From Lapidilactobacillus achengensis (lineage in GTDB: Bacteria; Bacillota; Bacilli; Lactobacillales; Lactobacillaceae), in the NCBI RefSeq assembly GCF_003946655.1, contig NZ_RHOV01000010.1, positions 1 through 64,000 on the forward strand: a DNA stretch of 64,000 nt. The letters are read 5' to 3'. Positions within the stretch are counted from its first letter, which is position 1. Every line of letters starts with the position of its first letter. The position numbers and the translations under genes are program-made. A model generated the notes under the pieces. It worked only from the letters and a program-made list of their open reading frames with translations. It ran no database searches and was not told where the DNA came from. This document shows positions 59,690-64,000 of this stretch, in pieces.

Positions 59690-59980
59690 AATGTTAATTC
59701 AGTTTTCAATAACGAATGGAATGGGAAAGTAAATCCGTCAAGACTGTACAGAAAACTTACATTTGCTGAGAGTAAGGTAGTTGCGATTGATTGAAAATGG
59801 CCCACGATCGGCATCACTAAGCGTTTGCGAGGTGATGATGGCTTGGCACTCATTATCGTGCACGCGTATCGGTAGTTTATTTGCCTGTACGTTAGTGAGG
59901 TGGTAGTCCGTAAGGCTAGCACAAATTAGAATGGTAAACACGACAGCGCTCGTTTCTAGCAATAGAAACGGGCGCTTTTT
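59690..59980 (+). promoter_or_regulatory. T-box riboswitch, probably tRNA-Met specific
   Basis: Typical T-box elements occur in order: a stem I base with GAATGGAATGGGAAAGTA, a distal part CTTAC-ATTTGCTGAGA-GTAAG (about 59757-59785), a specifier region TTGAAAATGGCCC with ATG (Met) as codon, a T-box-like GAGGTGGTAGTCCG (about 59898-59911) with TGGT complementary to the ACCA end of tRNA-Met, and a terminator AGCGC.CGTTTCTA/TAGAAACG.GCGCT with T tract (59945-59980). Uncharged tRNA-Met would favour metQ expression. Met T-boxes are known in Lactobacillales. Confidence 0.75.
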
Positions 59981-60147
59981 ATTTTGCCCAGGGTTGGATC
60001 CACCTGTGGACCTTGCCCAAATGCCCAAGTCACCAGCCGTCGCAATCAGTCGGGATTTCGCTGCAGCAATCCCCCAACAATTGCCCTTCGTTAGAAAATC
60101 GCTTAACAAAAAAGTCAAAATGAACCACTAATTCGGGAGGAAATATC

Positions 60148-60981
60148 ATGAAAAAATTAATCAAACGTTTAAGCTTAGGATTGTTAGCGTTAGTACCTTT
60201 GTTGGTTGCCTATGGTTGCAGCAGCGACAGCTCAGCCAACGCCAAGAAAGTCACCACCGTCAAAGTCGGCATCATGAGTTCCGATGAACAGATCTGGAAA
60301 CCGATCGCGACTAAATTGGCTAAAGAAAATATCAAATTGAAGTTCGTCGAATTCTCAGATTACAATCAACCGAATAAAGCCTTGAGTGATCATCAGATCG
60401 ACTTGAACTCGTTCCAACATTACAACTTCTTGGATAGCTGGAACAAGGCGCACAAGACCACGCTGACCGCAATTGGTGAGACATACATCGCCCCACTGAA
60501 TCTGTACTCGAAGAAGATCACCAAACTCAGCCAAATCAAAACCGGTGACAGCATCGCGATCCCTAATGACGCGACCAACGAAGGACGTGCCTTGAACATC
60601 TTGGAACAGGCCGGACTACTGAAGATCGACAAGAGCGTGACTTTACCAACCGTTAAAGACATCACTTCAAATCCCAAGAAGCTTAAGATCACCGAACTAG
60701 AAACCGCGCAAACCGCCCGGGCCTTGACCGACGTGGCGGCCGCCGTTGTTAATAATGATATTGCCGCTGACGGTGGCTTGACGACCAAGGACGCGATCTT
60801 CCAAGAAAAGATCAACAAGCGTTCGCATCAATGGATCAACGTGATCGTGGCAAACAAGGCTGATAAGGATAACGCGACTTACAAGAAGATCGTCAAAGCT
60901 TATCGGACGGCCGCAACTGAGAAGAACATCGAGAAGGTTTACAAGGGCACTGCGTTTGGTGTTTGGACTCTGGATAAATAA
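60148..60981 (+). CDS. metQ: Methionine-binding lipoprotein MetQ
   Basis: This NlpA-family receptor of the methionine ABC importer has 277 aa. The lipobox is VAYGC with lipidated C24. The family pattern VKVGIMSSDEQIWKP, DLNSFQHYNFLDSW and PNDATNEGRAL is clear. It is transcribed behind the Met T-box. The ATPase and permease genes follow only after a 1.25-kb repeat, unlike the compact met operons of relatives. Confidence 0.95.
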   Translation: MKKLIKRLSLGLLALVPLLVAYGCSSDSSANAKKVTTVKVGIMSSDEQIWKPIATKLAKENIKLKFVEFSDYNQPNKALSDHQIDLNSFQHYNFLDSWNKAHKTTLTAIGETYIAPLNLYSKKITKLSQIKTGDSIAIPNDATNEGRALNILEQAGLLKIDKSVTLPTVKDITSNPKKLKITELETAQTARALTDVAAAVVNNDIAADGGLTTKDAIFQEKINKRSHQWINVIVANKADKDNATYKKIVKAYRTAATEKNIEKVYKGTAFGVWTLDK

Positions 60982-61001
60982 AGTTCTGTCGCGGCCGGCT
61001 A

Positions 61002-61010
61002 TGGTATAAT
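61002..61010 (+). promoter_or_regulatory. Extended -10 promoter reading into repeat L7
   Basis: TGGTATAAT is a full extended -10 box, 20 nt after metQ. Its -35 is weak. It would transcribe repeat L7 and possibly metN. Confidence 0.55.
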
Positions 61011-61084
61011 TTGGCCAAAGGGACTTGGTGGCAAAGGTTTGGACTGGTTTGGGGAAGCGTTAGCTTCTGTTCTTAGGGGTTCGC

Positions 61085-62336
61085 TCGATGGCAGGTGATG
61101 GCGGGTGTTGCGCGTGAGCGCAACCGGCTGGGACTGCTGTTGCGGACTGGAACGTGGTGGGCATCGTTTGAAGCCAATCCGCAAAGTGTGCGGCTTGTCT
61201 TCAAATCGAGCCTTGTCCTAAGCGGCAAAGCCGCCAAGGACAATTTCACCACTGAGCCGCGCAGTCCCAGCCGGTTGCTAGGCAGAATCGAGCTTATCTG
61301 CAATCGAGACGAAGGATTAGACGAAGTGCTTTTGCAAGATAGAGGTCAAAAAATTGCCCTTTTTGTGGTGGTACGGCAATGCCAACAGATTTCAGAGACT
61401 GCAGGTGTTGGCGGGTTTGGTGTGGACGCAACCGCCTCAGGACGTTTGTCGTGGCTGGAACGCGGTGGGCATCGTTTGAAGCCAATCCGCAAGCCCAGCG
61501 GCTTGTCTTCAAATTGAGCCTTATTCTAAGCGATAAATCGCTAAGAATAATCTCACCGCTGAGCCACACGTCCTGAGGCGGTTGCTAGGCAGAATTGAGC
61601 CTATCTGCAATCGAAGTTGGGTATCTGACGAAGTGGTTTTGCAAGGTAGAGGTCAAAAAAATTGTCCACTTTTGAGGTGGTACGGCAATACCAACGGATT
61701 CGGATTAGGCGGTCGGGACACTTTGCGTAGGCTGAACATCTTTACTTGTTTCCTTATCAATCCACGGATGGAAACCGACCGATCCAGCTGTTTTATCAAG
61801 AACTTGCCTCAGTTCATCAGACAGACTTTACTGGTGTCACCAATTCAAAGCTGGTGACCACTAGCCACGGTCGTCAATTGCGTGGCTTCCCATCAATCGG
61901 CCATAGCTTGCCAGTCGGCGTGAGTGCTCAAACGGCTGTTATAACGTTGAGCGGCTAGAGCGGAGCGTGGCGTTGAAACGTGTTCGCCGACCCAGCTCCC
62001 TGCGCTTAGCTACGCAATTGTTCTGGAAGCAAAGTGCGGCTTCCAAAACAATTGCTAGGCTAATGCTCAGGAGCTGACCGGGTCGGTTCACACTCTGGCG
62101 TTGGTGGTTTGTTTACTCGTTTGGCGGAAGGTCGGGCTGGGGGTGAGTCAGCCGCGATATTATTCTTGGCGGCTTTGCCGCCTAGAATAAGGCCGAGTTT
62201 TGAGATTTTCGGCGCCCTTCCGAAAAGCTCAAAATCGTGCCCGCCGCGTTCCACCACCCCCAGCCCGACCTGGAGCCCACCACATCTGCCAACCACCAAC
62301 GCCACGCGCAGCGCAAGCTGCGCACAATCTACTTTC
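61085..62336 (+). repeat. Mosaic structured repeat, copy L7 (most complete)
   Basis: Order: A1 (61120-61278), partial B, A2 (61428-61585), B (about 61586-61972), C (core 61994-62075, unit 61973-62100 flanked by TGGCG), A3 (62130-62270), and terminal hairpin with TACTTTCAA. A1, A2 and A3 each have a 16-17 bp perfect outer stem of different sequence, a hairpin of type TTATTCT..AGAATAA, and a hairpin of type TTTGAAG..CTTCAAA. The block lies between metQ and metN. Confidence 0.9.
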
Positions 62337-62393
62337 AACCAGTTCAAGCAAGTTCAACCAAAAGGCATAAAGCAGTATCAAGGAGGAATCATT

Positions 62394-63473
62394 TTGGCAG
62401 CAGAACCAATTATTGAATTGAAAAACATCTGCGTCACGTTCAAGGAAGACAAACGCGACGTCCATGCCGTTGACCACGTTGACCTCAACGTTGACCGCGG
62501 TGACATCTATGGCGTCGTCGGCTATTCCGGCGCCGGCAAATCAACCTTGATCCGCGTGATCAATTTGCTCCAGCGCCCGACCAACGCTGACGCCAGCGTG
62601 AAAGTCAACGGCACCGACCTATTAGGCTTAGACGCCAGTAAGCTACGAGGCGAACGGCGGAAGATCGGGATGATTTTTCAACATTTCAATTTGATGCAAT
62701 CTTTATCGATCGCGGATAATGTTGATTTTGCTCTGAAAAAGGCGCACTTGAGTAAGGCTGACCGCAAGAAGCGGGTCGCGGAACTGCTGGAACTGGTAGG
62801 CCTGACTGATAAGGCTGATGACTATCCCGCGCAGCTGTCTGGTGGGCAAAAGCAGCGGGTGGGGATCGCCCGCGCTTTGGCGAATCGACCGGATATTTTG
62901 ATCTCGGACGAAGCGACCAGCGCTTTAGATCCGAAAACGACCGTGGCGATCTTGGATTTGTTGGCGGATCTTAATCGGAAGTTGGGTCTGACGGTGGTGC
63001 TGATCACCCATGAAATGGACGCGGTCAAACGCATTTGTAATCGGGTCGCGGTCATGGAAGCAGGCCGGTTGGTGGAGACTGGCGATCTGTTGCAGATCTT
63101 TAGCCAGCCGGAAGCGCCGTTGACCAAGGACTTCATTGATACGACGACTCATTTGGAGTCGGCGTTGGCGGCGGTCAATCAGCAGGCGGCAATCAAGCAC
63201 CTGCAAGTGGGTTCGGTTTTGGTACAGCTGGGTTATCAAGGTGAGAGCACAGATCAACCGCTGATCACCGAGCTTTATCGTCGCTTTGAAGTCAGCGCGA
63301 ATATTTTGTACGGGAACTTGGAGATCTTGCAAGGAACGCCGGTGGGCAACTTGTTGGTGATCCTGTCAGGCACGCCGAAGCACACGGAACAGGCGCTGGT
63401 CTTCATGAAGGAGCAGCGCGTGTCCGTCAAAGTTTTGAAGTCGGGAACAGAGGAGGTCAGCGTTCATGATTGA
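62394..63473 (+). CDS. metN: Methionine ABC transporter ATPase MetN
   Basis: The ATPase domain has Walker [10 protein letters not shown], signature LSGGQKQR and Walker B ILISDEA. The C-terminal NIL domain (about 270-359, [21 protein letters not shown]) binds methionine for trans-inhibition. I choose TTG 62394, because AGGAGG lies at 62381-62386 and the frame upstream runs through repeat L7; this gives 359 aa. It overlaps metI by 8 nt. Confidence 0.95.
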   Translation: MAAEPIIELKNICVTFKEDKRDVHAVDHVDLNVDRGDIYGVVGYSGAGKSTLIRVINLLQRPTNADASVKVNGTDLLGLDASKLRGERRKIGMIFQHFNLMQSLSIADNVDFALKKAHLSKADRKKRVAELLELVGLTDKADDYPAQLSGGQKQRVGIARALANRPDILISDEATSALDPKTTVAILDLLADLNRKLGLTVVLITHEMDAVKRICNRVAVMEAGRLVETGDLLQIFSQPEAPLTKDFIDTTTHLESALAAVNQQAAIKHLQVGSVLVQLGYQGESTDQPLITELYRRFEVSANILYGNLEILQGTPVGNLLVILSGTPKHTEQALVFMKEQRVSVKVLKSGTEEVSVHD

Positions 63474-64000
63474 TTTTTTGACAAAAATTATGCCCAACGT
63501 GGTCGAGAATTGGTCGGGTGATAATGGCATCTTGCTGGGGATCGGTCAGACTTTATATATGACCTTCTGGACGACTTTGATCGGTGGGATTTTGGGCTTG
63601 ATCTTGGGGATCGCCTTGGTGGTCACGGAAAAGAAAGGCATCTTAGCCAACGCCGTGGTTTACAGTATTCTCGATAAGATCGTCAATATTTTCCGTTCGA
63701 TCCCCTTCGTCATTTTGCTGGCAGTGGCCTTTCCATTGACCCAATTGCTGGTGCACACGACGATCGGCCCCAAAGGCGCGTTGGTGCCCCTGATCTTGGG
63801 CTCGGCGCCATTCTACGCCCGCCAAGTCCAAAACACCTTGGTCCAAGTCGATAGCGGCGTGATCGAGTCGGCGGAAGCGCTGGGCTACGGACCGTGGACG
63901 ATCGTCTTCAGCGTCTATCTCCGCGAAGGCCTGCCTGATTTGATCCGGACGTCGGTCTTGACGATCATTTCGATCATTGGCCTGACCGCGATGGCCGGCG
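63466..64000 (+). CDS. metI: Methionine ABC transporter permease MetI (cut by window end)
   Basis: The frame from ATG 63466 is open to the window edge (178 codons visible). It has helices around [20 protein letters not shown] and [16 protein letters not shown], and the coupling segment [17 protein letters not shown], typical of MetI. AGGAGG lies 8 nt upstream inside metN. About 40 residues are expected to be missing. Confidence 0.95.
   Translation, partial: MIDFLTKIMPNVVENWSGDNGILLGIGQTLYMTFWTTLIGGILGLILGIALVVTEKKGILANAVVYSILDKIVNIFRSIPFVILLAVAFPLTQLLVHTTIGPKGALVPLILGSAPFYARQVQNTLVQVDSGVIESAEALGYGPWTIVFSVYLREGLPDLIRTSVLTIISIIGLTAMAG

Noticed and set aside
59690-59980. SAM-I (S-box) riboswitch before metQ
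   Set aside because: The S-box consensus opening with AAGAGAGGTGGAGGGA is absent, while several T-box elements are present in order.
61085-62336. Retron, group II intron or DGR
   Set aside because: No reverse transcriptase frame occurs near any copy, and no intron domain V or variable-repeat pair was recognised.

Overview
The window is chromosomal DNA of a lactic acid bacterium of the family Lactobacillaceae, near the replication origin. The run gyrB-gyrA-rpsF-ssb-rpsR-gdpP-rplI-dnaB-purA (931-14002) is the origin-proximal gene order of lactobacilli. A perfect parS site and two parS-like sites lie at 14.5-21.5 kb. I cannot fix the genus. No rRNA, tRNA, IS transposase or CRISPR array was seen.

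Layout. 1-0.8 kb: a mosaic structured repeat upstream of gyrB. 0.9-14.3 kb: replication and translation core genes and a 55-codon membrane protein. 14.5-21.4 kb: an integrated island with a tyrosine integrase broken by a 5-bp duplication, a DUF3173-type partner, XRE and TetR regulators and a cargo operon (SnoaL-like protein, 14-TM efflux pump, aldo/keto reductase, NAD(P)-binding reductase). Its ends coincide with parS-like sequences. 21.5-32.6 kb: aminopeptidase, amino acid permease, GlpO, a Gfo/Idh oxidoreductase, a Cys-rich micro-ORF unit in front of an orphan peptide-binding lipoprotein, hemolysin III, OsmC. 32.8-39.5 kb: an alpha-glucosidase and two different GH65 phosphorylases. 39.7-51.2 kb: an accessory stretch with six of the eight repeat blocks or halves, a NatAB-type exporter, an alpha/beta hydrolase, an AEC carrier with a 2-hydroxyacid dehydrogenase, a candidate small RNA with five identical hairpin loops, and a MazEF module. 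51.3-59.5 kb: a reductase, a small membrane protein and a complete Ami/Opp oligopeptide importer. 59.6-64.0 kb: a methionine T-box followed by metQ, a 1.25-kb repeat, metN and the start of metI.

The most unusual content is non-coding. (1) A mosaic repeat family occurs as complete or partial copies at 1-824, 40460-41507, 44371-45099, 48529-48960, 49519-51250 and 61085-62336. Its 140-160 bp modules share one fold: a long outer stem enclosing two hairpins. The outer stem exists in at least four unrelated sequence versions that all still pair, which argues strongly for selection on structure. One copy carries a MazEF module inside it and another separates metQ from metN. (2) At 49273-49504, five successive hairpins with unrelated stems all display the loop TTGCCCG, and the last is an intrinsic terminator. 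The same loop recurs in a minus-strand terminator at 39.7 kb. (3) Two perfect palindromes recur between genes and look like operators: ATTATTTCCCGGGAAATAAT (three copies) and a 23-bp palindrome with half-site CATCTGGTTTT (one perfect and one imperfect copy).

Many genes concern peptide and amino acid supply (two peptide-binding proteins, Ami/Opp, MetQNI, permease, M42 aminopeptidase), as expected of an auxotrophic, peptide-importing lactobacillus.
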